A stretch of 64,000 nucleotides of DNA, taken from assembly GCA_031398055.1 (NCBI GenBank), contig JANNMS010000148.1, positions 1 through 64,000 of the forward strand, read 5' to 3'. The notes below the pieces were generated by a model, which saw nothing but the letters and a program-made list of their open reading frames with translations, did not search any database and was not told the origin of the DNA. The translations under genes were made by a program, and so were the position numbers. Source of the DNA: M3007 sp031398055. GTDB taxonomy: Bacteria; Bacteroidota; Bacteroidia; Chitinophagales; Saprospiraceae. Shown here in pieces: positions 8,324 through 16,533 of the stretch. The stretch's first letter is position 1, and every line of letters begins with the position of its first letter.

Positions 8324-8493
8324 TTTCGTTTCGCGTGGATTTGAATTTCAGAAAAACAGGCTGATTTTGTGGTCGGTGAAAGTCGGACAGATTAAATATT
8401 TCACCAAAATATTTCCATAAAATTAACCGAACTGCGGTAGGTTTTATTGTTTGTCAAAGAAAACGTATGAATAGTTTAGGCTTTTTGAAAAAA

Positions 8494-8527
8494 GAAAAAC
8501 CGCCTCGGTTGGCCGAGGCGGTTTTTC
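8494..8527. terminator. Bidirectional terminator hairpin
   Basis: A 15-bp perfect stem (8494-8508 with 8513-8527) whose core is ccgcctcgg, flanked by A5 and T5. It lies between the 3' end of the DUF5777 gene and the upstream region of the caspase gene and would end the DUF5777 operon transcript on the minus strand. Confidence 0.8.
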
Positions 8528-8569
8528 AAAATCTGATTGAATTTTGTTTAAGATTCATCATTTATCATT

Positions 8570-9484
8570 TCAATTGACTTTTGGACGATTGACTGTAAAA
8601 ACCCTTGAAATATTGAAGCCAAAACGAATCCCGCTCAACATTTGTCCATCCGTGCCTTTAAAAAACCAATCTTCGGAAGTTTCGGTAATAAAACCTTTGT
8701 AAGTCATGTCTTGTGAATTGGTGAAATGTAATTGAAAAACGTGGCCGCCCGTTTCAATATCAAAGCCAAGGCTCAATGAATTGTAATAAGTTGTGGCCAA
8801 TTGATTGGGCAAAACATAATAGTATTCAGCATTGAGAGCCACACGTTTTGTCAATTTATATCGTCCGCCAACACCGATAGAAATAACATCGTTTTTATCT
8901 TCTTTTGTCAATGTTAAATTACGATGGATAAGCGTGGGCATAAGTTGCAATGAAACCCTTTCATTGAATTTTTTGGCAATCAACAATTGGTGGGTATAAT
9001 AAAGCCGTTGAGAAAAAAAGTTTTCGCGGTCGCTGTCGCTAAATTTAATAGACTTTATTTGTGCATCAATCAAATAAGATAGAGAAATGGGCATAGTTTT
9101 CTTGCCAGTCGATTGTCGCAACACCTTGTATTTTGCAAAACCATCGTAGATTTTTTCTTTGCTGCTGCGCCCAACGCCAATCATTAGTCTATCCGTAATT
9201 CCATAATCAAAACCAAAACGGATAGACGCGCCATCCAAGCCCACTAAATCATAAAGTCCTTGCCGGAGTGGTGTAAATCGGTGGGAAATTTTAAAATCCA
9301 ATATCCCACCTGCAGTGTTTTCAATAGAATGTCCATTAATAATTCTATTGGTTTTAAATGTTGCGGTGGTGTAATCGGTCGTTTCTTCTTCGCCGAGCAT
9401 GGATAATAAATCCTCTTCTTTTTGAGCCGTTAAAAAATTTAAACTCAATAAGAAAACGATAAGAAGGGATAGACTTTTTTTCAT
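8570..9484 (-). CDS. DUF5777-family outer-membrane beta-barrel protein
   Basis: A 304-residue protein with a signal peptide (about residues 1-20, ending LTAQ). It is followed by alternating aromatic strands typical of small outer-membrane barrels and the DUF5777 opening (FKTNRIINGHSIE, ILDFKISHRFTPL, DYGITDRLMIGVGRS). The function of the family is not known. In Bacteroidota it is often next to cytochrome c lipoproteins, as here. It is the last gene of a three-gene minus-strand operon. Its coding sequence is visibly richer in A and T than the flanking genes, which suggests transfer or weak codon selection. A fragment of family C repeat words abuts the stop codon (8551-8572). Confidence 0.82.
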   Translation of the reverse strand: MKKSLSLLIVFLLSLNFLTAQKEEDLLSMLGEEETTDYTTATFKTNRIINGHSIENTAGGILDFKISHRFTPLRQGLYDLVGLDGASIRFGFDYGITDRLMIGVGRSSKEKIYDGFAKYKVLRQSTGKKTMPISLSYLIDAQIKSIKFSDSDRENFFSQRLYYTHQLLIAKKFNERVSLQLMPTLIHRNLTLTKEDKNDVISIGVGGRYKLTKRVALNAEYYYVLPNQLATTYYNSLSLGFDIETGGHVFQLHFTNSQDMTYKGFITETSEDWFFKGTDGQMLSGIRFGFNISRVFTVNRPKVN

Positions 9485-9500
9485 AAATTTAGAGATTTTT

Positions 9501-9902
9501 TTATTTTACTTCAACGCAACGGCTCAATTGAACATCCATATTCAAACCGGAGCATTTACATTTTAAAGTTACTTTTTCACCGACGGGAAAATTGGTGCGC
9601 GGGTGTTTTGTCAAATTATCCAATTCGCAAACCACGCCAAACATTGCATCTGCGCCAGTATCTAAATTGACTTTATTATTGTTGCTTTCTTTTACAATCC
9701 CTGAAACGGAGATTGTTTTATCCAAAAATTTGGTGTTGGCTGCGGATTCGTCATTGCTAAATTGTGCAAACAAATCCGTAGAACTTATTTCAATATCTGC
9801 TTTTGCGGCGGTCATATTTTCGTGCGGCTTGTTCCACATATAATAACCAAAAGAACCGCCGACAACGGCCACTAATAATATTAAGGAAATTCCCTTTTTC
9901 AT
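9501..9902 (-). CDS. OB-fold (tRNA_anti-like) membrane-anchored protein
   Basis: The 133-residue product has an N-terminal membrane anchor or uncleaved signal (residues 4-25). After it comes an OB-fold domain of the tRNA_anti-like type (LFAQFSNDESAANTKFLDKTISVSGIV ... VGEKVTLKCKCSG). Despite the name, these exported domains are not thought to bind tRNA. Two cysteines in KCKC and one near the C-terminus (RCVEV) could form disulfides or bind metal. It sits 16 bases upstream of the DUF5777 gene and downstream of the cytochrome lipoprotein, so the three are probably co-transcribed. Confidence 0.75.
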   Translation of the reverse strand: MKKGISLILLVAVVGGSFGYYMWNKPHENMTAAKADIEISSTDLFAQFSNDESAANTKFLDKTISVSGIVKESNNNKVNLDTGADAMFGVVCELDNLTKHPRTNFPVGEKVTLKCKCSGLNMDVQLSRCVEVK

Positions 9903-9981
9903 AATTAAAAAGTTGATTAGTTAATTGTTGATTTAGATAGGAATTTTTATAGATTTTATATAAAAGTCTTATCGCTGTAAA

Positions 9982-10386
9982 TCAATTATTTTTCGCTCCT
10001 GCGTTTACCCAAGATTGGATTTTTTGTCTATCGCATTCACTTAATAAACCGCCATTTGTAATTGGTGGCATAGGATTAGAAGCATCGTTGGTTCGATTTA
10101 CTAATTGGCCGCCCGTCGCAAAACCTTTCAATAAAGAATAAGACTCCATGGCTATTCCAGCTGTTCCACCCGTTCCGGTATGACAAGATAAACACTTATC
10201 ATCCATAATTTTCTTTATCTCTACACTGTATCGCATATCCGTTGTATCACAAGTTGTATTTGGATACAAATCCTCTTCATTGTCGTAGTAACAAGACTGT
10301 TGTGTGGGTACTACTATTGTAATTAACAATAAAAAAAGCAGGCTTGCGCTTGCCACAAAATTGATTTTCTTTTTGGAATAAATCAT
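9982..10386 (-). CDS. Cytochrome c-like lipoprotein
   Basis: A 134-residue protein with a lipoprotein signal whose lipobox cysteine is in TQQSC. It has one haem c motif CLSCH and a distal methionine candidate in NPMPPI, typical of the planctomycete-type cytochrome c domain of Bacteroidota. It would sit in the inner or outer membrane leaflet facing the periplasm and carry electrons. The ATG at 10386 was preferred to an in-frame start 132 bases upstream, because only the later start gives a normal signal peptide and a promoter lies between the two. It is the first gene of the DUF5777 operon. Confidence 0.82.
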   Translation of the reverse strand: MIYSKKKINFVASASLLFLLLITIVVPTQQSCYYDNEEDLYPNTTCDTTDMRYSVEIKKIMDDKCLSCHTGTGGTAGIAMESYSLLKGFATGGQLVNRTNDASNPMPPITNGGLLSECDRQKIQSWVNAGAKNN

Positions 10387-10421
10387 TACTTGAATCAGTT
10401 TAATTTTCAAAAATTTAAGAG

Positions 10422-10450
10422 CAAATTTAATTAAAAAGTACAATTTCAAA
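10422..10450 (-). promoter_or_regulatory. Promoter of the cytochrome c/OB-fold/DUF5777 operon
   Basis: On the minus strand TTTG (10447-10450) is followed after 17 bases by TAAATTTG (10422-10429), a good match to the Bacteroidota sigma consensus. It lies about 40 bases upstream of the chosen ATG and inside the longer reading frame, which supports the shorter protein. Confidence 0.6.
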
Positions 10451-10630
10451 AGCCAAAGAACTCTTGGAAAACTGACAAAACGGGATGTAAAAAAGCAAAC
10501 CAAGTCTTTGGGTGACAAAAAATGACGGCAACTTTTTTGGGAATTTTAAATTTAAATGGTCGCAAATCTAAAATATCAGGGGCGGTTTGGAAACTTTGCC
10601 TCGCTGAACCAGTAAAAAAAGCTACTCAAT

Positions 10631-10762
10631 ATGGAATTTCAAGAACAGAAATGGAAATCGTACCTCAAAAAATTGGGCATCGGTGGCATCATCTTCTTCA
10701 CAGTGAAAGGCACCCTCACGCTGCTATTTGGCAGTTATCTTGTCAATTTGCTCTGCAATTGA
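10631..10762 (+). CDS. Small single-TM conserved protein (43 aa)
   Basis: This short gene encodes a basic N-terminus (MEFQEQKWKSYLKKLG) and one membrane helix (IGGIIFFTVKGTLTLLFG). The pattern KLG-x-G-x(2)-FF-x(2)-KG-x-L resembles a small membrane protein common in Bacteroidota, often mislabelled alanyl-tRNA synthetase. No recognisable promoter was found directly upstream. An overlapping 85-codon frame (10522-10779) on the same strand has no such features and is judged a shadow. Function unknown. Confidence 0.6.
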   Translation: MEFQEQKWKSYLKKLGIGGIIFFTVKGTLTLLFGSYLVNLLCN

Positions 10763-10813
10763 ATTTTTTCGGTTTGTAAAAATTTTACAAATCTTGTAAA
10801 AATTTAAAAATTA

Positions 10814-10846
10814 TTTGTTTTAAAAATACTTTTTGTTTTATCTTTG
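10814..10846 (+). promoter_or_regulatory. Promoter of the SRPBCC-GyrI gene
   Basis: TTTG (10814-10817) and TATCTTTG (10839-10846) are separated by 21 bases. The leader to the ATG at 10949 would be roughly 95 bases. Confidence 0.6.
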
Positions 10847-10948
10847 TAAGGCAAATCTTCTTTGCAGCACTACGATTTCCACATTCAAACCAATTTTTTA
10901 ATGAATTTCCCACACAACCAACTTTCTTCACCATCTAAAATTTAAGTT

Positions 10949-11998
10949 ATGAAAATTCTGAAAATTCTACTTTACATCGTGCTCGGTTTGGCTGGGCTGG
11001 TTGCGTTGCTTGGTCTGTTGGCCAAAAAAGATTATGTCATTGAGCGCACCATTGAAATTAAATCTCCAAAATCAATCGTAATTGAGCAGGTGACCGATTA
11101 CCGAAATTTCAAAAAGTGGTCGCCGTGGGAAGGTCTTGACCCGAAAATTGTAATTAATTTTTCGGGTGAGCAAGGAAAAGTGGGGTCGGCTTATCATTGG
11201 AAGGGCAATGATCAAGTCGGGGTAGGCAGCATGACCTTGACCAATTTGACCGACAGCCGGGCGGATATGGAATTAAAGTTTATCGAGCCCTTTGAAAGCG
11301 TTGCTCCAAACTATTATACTTTTGATGAAAAGGATGGCATCACGAAAGTTTTGTGGGGCATTAAAATGCATATGCCATTTCCGATGAATGTTTCGGGGAT
11401 GTTCATGGATATGGATAAGGCTTTGGGCGATGATTATAGTAAAGGATTGGTGAAACTGAAAAAAGTTTGCGAGGAACTCGCCGCCGTGAAAAAATACAAA
11501 GGCTATGAAGTGACTGAAAGCGAATTGCCAGTTCGGTATTATTCAGGCATTCGTTCAGTTGTGAAATTTGCAGATTTGCATGACTTTTTTCAAAAAAACA
11601 TGCCCAAATCTGCTGAATTGACTGCTAAACAAGGCGCAAAAATTGATGGCCCGGCGACAGGTTTGTATTGGTATTACGATGAAAAAAAAGGACAAACAGA
11701 CATGGCGACCGCTGTTCCGATTTCAGAAGCACAAAAATTGGGCAACGGTGTGACCGTTTTTACAGTTGGTGGTGGCAAAGCTGCGACCATAAATTATTTC
11801 GGAAATTATGAAAAAATAGGCGACGCACACATGGCGATGGATGAATTTATGACCGAAAAAGGTTTGGAACAAATCCCGCCCGTCATCGAAGAATACGTCA
11901 CTGACCCGATGGTTGAAAAAGACACGAGCAAATGGTTGTCGCGGGTAATTTATTTTACAAAACCAAAAGCATCGGCAGTCGAAGAGCTGAAAAAATAA
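10949..11998 (+). CDS. SRPBCC domain fused to GyrI-like effector-binding domain
   Basis: A 349-residue protein with one N-terminal membrane helix (residues 4-26). An SRPBCC/polyketide-cyclase domain covers about residues 30-175 (VIERTIEIKSPKSIVIEQVTDYRNFKKWSPW). A GyrI/Bacterial transcription activator effector-binding domain covers about 185-340 (YEVTESELPVRYYSGIRS ... VTVFTVGGGKAATINYFGNYEKIGDAHMAMDEF). Both folds bind small hydrophobic or amphipathic ligands. No DNA-binding domain is present, so it is probably a membrane-anchored ligand binder rather than a regulator. It is monocistronic, with its own promoter and a strong terminator downstream. Confidence 0.85.
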   Translation: MKILKILLYIVLGLAGLVALLGLLAKKDYVIERTIEIKSPKSIVIEQVTDYRNFKKWSPWEGLDPKIVINFSGEQGKVGSAYHWKGNDQVGVGSMTLTNLTDSRADMELKFIEPFESVAPNYYTFDEKDGITKVLWGIKMHMPFPMNVSGMFMDMDKALGDDYSKGLVKLKKVCEELAAVKKYKGYEVTESELPVRYYSGIRSVVKFADLHDFFQKNMPKSAELTAKQGAKIDGPATGLYWYYDEKKGQTDMATAVPISEAQKLGNGVTVFTVGGGKAATINYFGNYEKIGDAHMAMDEFMTEKGLEQIPPVIEEYVTDPMVEKDTSKWLSRVIYFTKPKASAVEELKK

Positions 11999-12024
11999 GG
12001 TTTTAAAGTTTTTCTGGCTACCCC

Positions 12025-12072
12025 AAAAAAGAGGCTGCCCCGCAAGTTTCCTTGTGGGGCAGCCTCTTTTTT
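12025..12072. terminator. Strong bidirectional terminator
   Basis: A 22-base arm (A6 plus gaggctgccccgcaag) pairs almost perfectly with 12051-12072, which ends in T6. It separates the convergent SRPBCC-GyrI gene and the 77-codon gene. Confidence 0.88.
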
Positions 12073-12091
12073 GCCCAAAACTGGATAAAAA

Positions 12092-12325
12092 TTACGCGGC
12101 CATAGCCAATCTCGAATAATTCAAGATATTCGTAATTGATGCGGGAGCGGGATTGAATTGCACTTTTGGCAACATCATTTTTCCCATCAAAACTTCATCC
12201 AAAACTTGGCGCATTTCAAAATCGGCGGCGATGTTTTCGGCCACCGTTCTTGCTTCCTCTCCATCCATTTCGCGGTAGATGAAAGGCAGCAATGAATCAT
12301 ATTTGTTTAAAAAATCCATAGGCAT
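12092..12325 (-). CDS. Small conserved hypothetical protein (anti-sigma-like, no Zn finger)
   Basis: The 77-residue protein reads as a helical bundle (NKYDSLLPFIYREMDGEEAR) followed by ASITNILNYSRLA at the C-terminus. Small Bacteroidota proteins of this kind, with a helical N-terminus like the cytoplasmic part of anti-sigma factors and a conserved PASIxNILxYSR tail, are familiar, but no zinc-binding HxxxCxxC is present and no sigma factor is adjacent. It has no signal peptide or membrane helix. The function is unknown. It is convergent with the upstream gene across a terminator. Confidence 0.65.
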   Translation of the reverse strand: MPMDFLNKYDSLLPFIYREMDGEEARTVAENIAADFEMRQVLDEVLMGKMMLPKVQFNPAPASITNILNYSRLAMAA

Positions 12326-12465
12326 TTGACCTTAAATTTATAAGAAGATTGATTTGTAAAACTCAAACGTAAAACCGGTCTTGGAGTTGGATTATTGCTA
12401 TTTCACAAAAAAAATTTCGTTAAACCCGTAGTTTGCTCCCCCCTGACAGAATATGATTTGGTTGA

Positions 12466-12546
12466 TTGGTTATTAGTTATTGGGAAATAAGTTATCGGCT
12501 TCAAATCTAATTACCAATTTTCCAATAACAAATAACCAATTCCCCT
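12466..12546. repeat. Degenerate copy of the 15-bp word repeat (family A)
   Basis: Words such as ggttattagttattggg and ccaataacaaataacc in opposite orientations form an imperfect palindrome before the TPR gene. They match the array at 3734-3845. Confidence 0.6.
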
Positions 12547-12569
12547 ATCTTCGTCCACAAACTTTTCAA

Positions 12570-13244
12570 ATGGCACTCCTCCCAGCAAATCGGCTCAAAT
12601 TATATCGAAATTTCAAAGCCATCGAAGCGGGCGACTTTTATGGCATTGTCCGCTATTTTGAACGCTTCGAAGATGATATCGAGGAACTTGACTTTGAGGA
12701 ATATTTCGATTGCACGGTTGCCTACACCCATGCACTTTTTGAAATTGGCGAGTTCAGAAAACAAATCGTCATGGCCGACCACCTCCTCGAAACCATTATT
12801 TCTAACAATATTCAATTTTGGGGCGGCGAAGATTTGTACGCCAAAGTTTTGTTTCGCAAGGCAAGCGCACTTTTCCAAATTCATGAAATCGGCCAAGCCA
12901 CCCACATTCTCCGCGAAATTTTGAAAATGCACCCCAACCACCACGAATCGGCGCGTTTTTTACAAAAATGCCTGCTGGTTCAACGCCCGGCGTGGCTCTC
13001 GAAAGCTCGAAATATGACGCTTGCTTTGATTTTGCTTGCTGCATTTTCCATTGCTGCCACCGAAATTTTTGTCATCAAACCATTTTTTCCGGATTCGTAT
13101 CCAGTGGCGCGGTGGGTGCATTTTGGTTTGCTTTTTGCCTCGTTGGCTATTTTGGCCGTTTCGGAAGGTTTGCATTTTTGGAGATGTTTTCGGCAAGTTC
13201 AAAATTTCAAAAAACTATGTCGCCGCCGTCGCCCGAACGCTTGA
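12570..13244 (+). CDS. TPR-like protein with two C-terminal membrane helices
   Basis: A 224-residue product. Residues 1-145 are helical pairs of TPR type (FYGIVRYFERFEDD, YTHALFEIGEFRKQIVMADHLLE, KASALFQIHEIGQATHILREILKMHP). They are followed by two hydrophobic segments (about residues 149-170 and 182-205) and a very basic tail (KKLCRRRRPNA). The TPR part would face the cytoplasm. The ATG at 12570 was chosen because the upstream in-frame start would translate a family A repeat. A TATCTTCG box just before it may be the promoter. No functional assignment is possible; TPR domains usually mediate protein contacts. Confidence 0.68.
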   Translation: MALLPANRLKLYRNFKAIEAGDFYGIVRYFERFEDDIEELDFEEYFDCTVAYTHALFEIGEFRKQIVMADHLLETIISNNIQFWGGEDLYAKVLFRKASALFQIHEIGQATHILREILKMHPNHHESARFLQKCLLVQRPAWLSKARNMTLALILLAAFSIAATEIFVIKPFFPDSYPVARWVHFGLLFASLAILAVSEGLHFWRCFRQVQNFKKLCRRRRPNA

Positions 13245-13304
13245 AAAAGTCTTGTCATCCGACTGCCGCTTCCTGTTTCTTCCTTTCCGTTTTCTAAAAA
13301 TGGC

Positions 13305-13333
13305 TTGGCACGTCCGCCGAAAAACTATCTTTG
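13305..13333 (+). promoter_or_regulatory. Promoter of the PIN-like/methyltransferase pair
   Basis: TTG (13305-13307), 18 bases, then TATCTTTG (13326-13333): an excellent match to the Bacteroidota consensus, 22 bases before the ATG at 13356. Confidence 0.72.
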
Positions 13334-13355
13334 AGGCGATAAAAGTTATAAAAAT

Positions 13356-14090
13356 ATGCAAAACCGCACCCGCCGCTATCTTTTTGCCGCTTGGGCAGAT
13401 GTCGAAAGACTCGATTTTGAATACCTCGAAAAGGTGTGCGACCGATTTTTTATCCTCGTGCCGGAATCGCTTCGGCAAGTACCCTTTCCCTTGGTCAAAC
13501 GTTTGCAGCGGCTGGGAAAAGGCGTGAAATGGATAGCAATTTCCGAAAATGCACTCGCCACCCTGCCCATGCAATTGGCGTTTTTGATGGGAAAATTGCA
13601 CCAAAAACTGCCCGCCGACATCGAATTTGCCATCCTGTCCGACGACGAAAGTTTCGACCCGCTCGTTCAATTTATTTTTGAAAAAGACAGAAACTGCTTC
13701 CGAATCCGAGTTTCAAAAGCAAAAGAAACTTTGCCCGCCCCCGAAAATGAAATGGCCGAAACCGTTTTGACAAAAATTGCAACCGTCCATTCGATCGGTC
13801 AAAACGGCAACAAAAAATCAATTTCGAACGGCGAAATCCGCCTCGAAAACACGCACCCCGCTGCCACCGAAACTGTCTCCGAAGAAAATAATGTAAAAAG
13901 AACGGCTTCCGATGTCATCGAACGTCTGATTCGCACTGGCAACCGCCCGCAAGAATTGACAACTTTAAAACAGTATATTTCGCTCAGCAGCACGCCGAAT
14001 TCGCCCGGTTTGGTGGAAAAAGTGGTCACTTTCATGGCCATGAACAACGAAATCGAAATCCAAGAAAAAGAAGTTGTTTACCATTTTTAA
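13356..14090 (+). CDS. PIN-like domain protein with lost catalytic residues, wHTH-like C-terminus
   Basis: The 244-residue protein aligns by eye with the PIN_7-type family (FIDYENVQ ... NALDFHIAFYLG ... SKDxGFDPLI). The fold-defining words are kept: VPFPLVKRL, QLAFLMGKL, ILSDDESFDPLV. The acidic nuclease residues are largely gone: the D and E/N of FIDYENV correspond to A12, A14 and D15, and the central Asp to Pro71. Only the third acidic region (D96, D97) survives. Residues 125-180 are a low-complexity linker and 185-244 resemble the winged-helix tail of the family. It is probably a non-catalytic RNA or protein binder. Its stop codon touches the methyltransferase start, so the two are co-translated. 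Confidence 0.7.
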   Translation: MQNRTRRYLFAAWADVERLDFEYLEKVCDRFFILVPESLRQVPFPLVKRLQRLGKGVKWIAISENALATLPMQLAFLMGKLHQKLPADIEFAILSDDESFDPLVQFIFEKDRNCFRIRVSKAKETLPAPENEMAETVLTKIATVHSIGQNGNKKSISNGEIRLENTHPAATETVSEENNVKRTASDVIERLIRTGNRPQELTTLKQYISLSSTPNSPGLVEKVVTFMAMNNEIEIQEKEVVYHF

Positions 14091-14930
14091 ATGTTTTTAC
14101 GCCAATTATTTTATGCTCTGCCGCCCAGAATGCGGTTCCTCGCCCGCCGGATTTGGTATTTTCCATCAGATTTTTTCAACAGTTTTTTTAAAAAAATTTC
14201 AGGAAAAAACACAACGGAAATCGCCCCGCCGAAAGGCATGATTTTTACCGGCAGTGGCGATTTTTTGGCAGACGGAAAAAAACTAGTCATTGATTTTCAA
14301 GAAGTTGCGTTTTTAAAACCGCACCACCGAGTTTTGGATGTGGGCAGTGGGATTGGTCGCGTGGCCGTTCCGATGGCCGATTTTTTGACAAAAAATGGAA
14401 GTTACGAAGGCTTCGATGTCGTGGAAAAAGGCGTGGTTTGGTGCCATGAAAATGTCTCGTCGCGGCATCCGAATTTTAGATTTTTGCACATCCCATTGAA
14501 AAATGATTTGTACACCGACGACGGCTCGGATGCCTCCAATTTTATATTTCCCTACCCCGAAAATGCGTTTGATTTTGCTTGTGTCATCTCAGTTTTTACC
14601 CACATGTTGCCCGGCGAAGTGGCACGATATCTTTCTGAAATACATCGCGTTTTGAAACCCGGCGGGACAGTTTTTGCCACATTTTTTCTGTTTGATTCTC
14701 CGGAACGGTTGGCAAAAAACGAAGGTTTTTCATTTCCACATTTCTTTGAAAACCATGCACTTATGGACAAAAAAGTGCAGGCTGGCAACGTGGCTTTTCA
14801 CGAAAAATGGCTGGCCGCGCACACTTCCAATTTTAAAATTTTGGGGAAATATTTTGGCTACTGGGATAGCCGGGAAAAATCAAATTGCCTAAATTTTCAG
14901 GATGTCGTCGTTTTGCAAAAACAATATTGA
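14091..14930 (+). CDS. Class I SAM-dependent methyltransferase
   Basis: A 279-residue protein with a Rossmann methyltransferase core. Motif I is VLDVGSGIGRVAVPMADF (about residue 81), motif II YEGFDVVEKGV, motif IV FDFACVISVFTHM, and the post-motif block is LSEIHRVLKPGGTVFATFFLFD. The first 60 residues are basic and hydrophobic (LPPRMRFLARRIWYFPSDFF). The ATG follows the PIN-like gene's TAA with no spacing. Substrate is unknown; the family includes small-molecule and lipid/sugar methyltransferases. Confidence 0.85.
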   Translation: MFLRQLFYALPPRMRFLARRIWYFPSDFFNSFFKKISGKNTTEIAPPKGMIFTGSGDFLADGKKLVIDFQEVAFLKPHHRVLDVGSGIGRVAVPMADFLTKNGSYEGFDVVEKGVVWCHENVSSRHPNFRFLHIPLKNDLYTDDGSDASNFIFPYPENAFDFACVISVFTHMLPGEVARYLSEIHRVLKPGGTVFATFFLFDSPERLAKNEGFSFPHFFENHALMDKKVQAGNVAFHEKWLAAHTSNFKILGKYFGYWDSREKSNCLNFQDVVVLQKQY

Positions 14931-14959
14931 GTAAAAAATTTGCTCAAAATTGTGCAAGA

Positions 14960-14993
14960 TTGCTCAGCACATCATATCCTTTTTTTACCTTTG
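14960..14993 (+). promoter_or_regulatory. Promoter of sahH
   Basis: TTG (14960-14962) and TACCTTTG (14986-14993) are spaced by 23 bases. The leader is about 155 bases and contains a small hairpin with acagaa/ttctgt arms at 15015-15032. No SAH riboswitch consensus was recognised in it. Confidence 0.5.
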
Positions 14994-15155
14994 CTTTCCG
15001 AAATTTCAAAACCTGACAGAAATAAATTCTGTTTGGCTACCGAAGTTTCCTATCCCCACAAAATTAAAGTTTAGAAAAAATCAAAATTTCTCACCAAGTG
15101 CGGTTCATCTTCTGTTGATTTTGAAAATATCGCACATTCAACCACATCCAAAAAA

Positions 15156-16472
15156 ATGGAAGTTGCAACACAAACCCGCCCAAAATTTAAGGTGAAAGAC
15201 ATTTCACAAGCCGATTGGGGGCGCAAAGAAATCACCCTCGCCGAAGCCGAAATGCCCGGTTTGATGGCACTCCGCGAAGAGTTCGGCGCGTCGAAACCAT
15301 TGAAAGGCGCGCGCGTCGCGGGTTGCCTGCACATGACCATCCAAACTGCGGTTTTGATTGAAACCCTCGTCGAATTGGGCGCGGAAGTTTCGTGGTCATC
15401 TTGCAATATTTTTTCCACGCAAGACCACGCGGCTGCTGCGATTGCGGCGGCTGGCATCCCGGTTTACGCTTGGAAAGGCATGACCGCCGAGGAATTTGAC
15501 TGGTGCATCGAGCAGACTTTGTTTGCTTTTAAAGGCGAAAAACCGCTCAACATGATTCTCGACGACGGCGGCGATTTGACAAATATGGTGCTCGACCAAT
15601 TCCCGGAATTGATTCGCGGCATCGGCGGTATTTCGGAAGAAACGACCACCGGCGTCCACCGTTTGTACGAACGCGTGGCAAAAGGTACGCTTCCGTTGCC
15701 CGCGATCAACATCAATGACTCGGTGACCAAATCGAAATTTGACAATAAATATGGCTGCAAAGAGAGCCTCGTGGATGCCATTCGCCGCGCAACCGACATC
15801 ATGATGGCCGGAAAAGTGGCAGTTGTGGCAGGTTACGGCGACGTGGGCAAGGGCTCGGCGGCTTCGCTGCGAGGTGCGGGTGCGCGGGTAATTGTTACTG
15901 AGATTGATCCGATTTGTGCTTTGCAGGCCGCGATGGATGGTTTCGAGGTCAAAAAAATGGAAAATGCCATTCCCCGCGCCAACATCGTGGTGACGGCGAC
16001 CGGCAACGTGGACATCGTGACCGAGCGGCATTTCAAAATGATGAAAGACAAAACCATCGTTTGCAACATCGGCCACTTTGACAATGAAATTGATATGGCG
16101 TGGTTGAACAACACGCACGGCAAATCGAAAATTGTCATCAAACCGCAAGTTGACATGTACAATATTGACGGCAACGATATCATCGTTTTGGCGGAAGGTC
16201 GGTTGGTGAATTTGGGTTGCGGCACAGGTCACCCGTCGTTTGTGATGTCCAATTCTTTTACAAATCAGGTTTTGGCGCAACTCGAATTGTGGCAAAATGG
16301 CGACAAATACGAACACCAAGTTTATATGTTGCCAAAACATTTGGACGAAAAAGTGGCGCGTTTGCACCTCGCCAAAATCGGCGTAGAACTCGAAGAACTC
16401 AATCAAAGTCAGGCCGATTATATCGGTGTGAAAGTGGATGGGCCATTCAAACCGGAATATTATCGTTATTGA
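15156..16472 (+). CDS. ahcY: Adenosylhomocysteinase
   Basis: This 438-residue enzyme reversibly splits S-adenosylhomocysteine into adenosine and homocysteine, recycling the product of all SAM-dependent methylation in the cytoplasm. Family landmarks are SWSSCNIFSTQDHAAAAIA, the substrate-binding DDGGDLT, EETTTGVHRLY, NDSVTKSKFDNKYGCKESL, the NAD-binding GYGDVGKGSAASLRGAGARV and NIGHFDNEID. The C-terminal KPEYYRY, which closes the neighbouring subunit's NAD site, is present. Length is normal. The N-terminal residues before QADWGR are short. It is a single-gene unit, followed at once by hairpins and a terminator. Confidence 0.97.
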   Translation: MEVATQTRPKFKVKDISQADWGRKEITLAEAEMPGLMALREEFGASKPLKGARVAGCLHMTIQTAVLIETLVELGAEVSWSSCNIFSTQDHAAAAIAAAGIPVYAWKGMTAEEFDWCIEQTLFAFKGEKPLNMILDDGGDLTNMVLDQFPELIRGIGGISEETTTGVHRLYERVAKGTLPLPAININDSVTKSKFDNKYGCKESLVDAIRRATDIMMAGKVAVVAGYGDVGKGSAASLRGAGARVIVTEIDPICALQAAMDGFEVKKMENAIPRANIVVTATGNVDIVTERHFKMMKDKTIVCNIGHFDNEIDMAWLNNTHGKSKIVIKPQVDMYNIDGNDIIVLAEGRLVNLGCGTGHPSFVMSNSFTNQVLAQLELWQNGDKYEHQVYMLPKHLDEKVARLHLAKIGVELEELNQSQADYIGVKVDGPFKPEYYRY

Positions 16473-16528
16473 TTGGAGGGCGAAATTTATTTCGCCTAAA
16501 ATTGGTCGGAATAAATTCCGACCTCCAA
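16473..16528. repeat. Paired-hairpin palindrome directly after the ahcY stop
   Basis: An outer stem ttggagg/cctccaa (16473-16479 with 16522-16528) encloses two hairpins, gcgaaatttatttcgc and gtcggaataaattccgac. It begins at the first base after the stop codon. Elements of this form recur in many Bacteroidota genomes. Confidence 0.75.
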
Positions 16529-16533
16529 GAAAA

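Noticed and set aside
10522..10779. 85-codon plus-strand frame
   Set aside because: Overlaps the 43-codon membrane protein in another frame and has no family features; the shorter gene explains the region better.
14994..15155. SAH riboswitch in the ahcY leader
   Set aside because: No SAH riboswitch core sequence or pseudoknot could be recognised; only a small acagaa/ttctgt hairpin is present.
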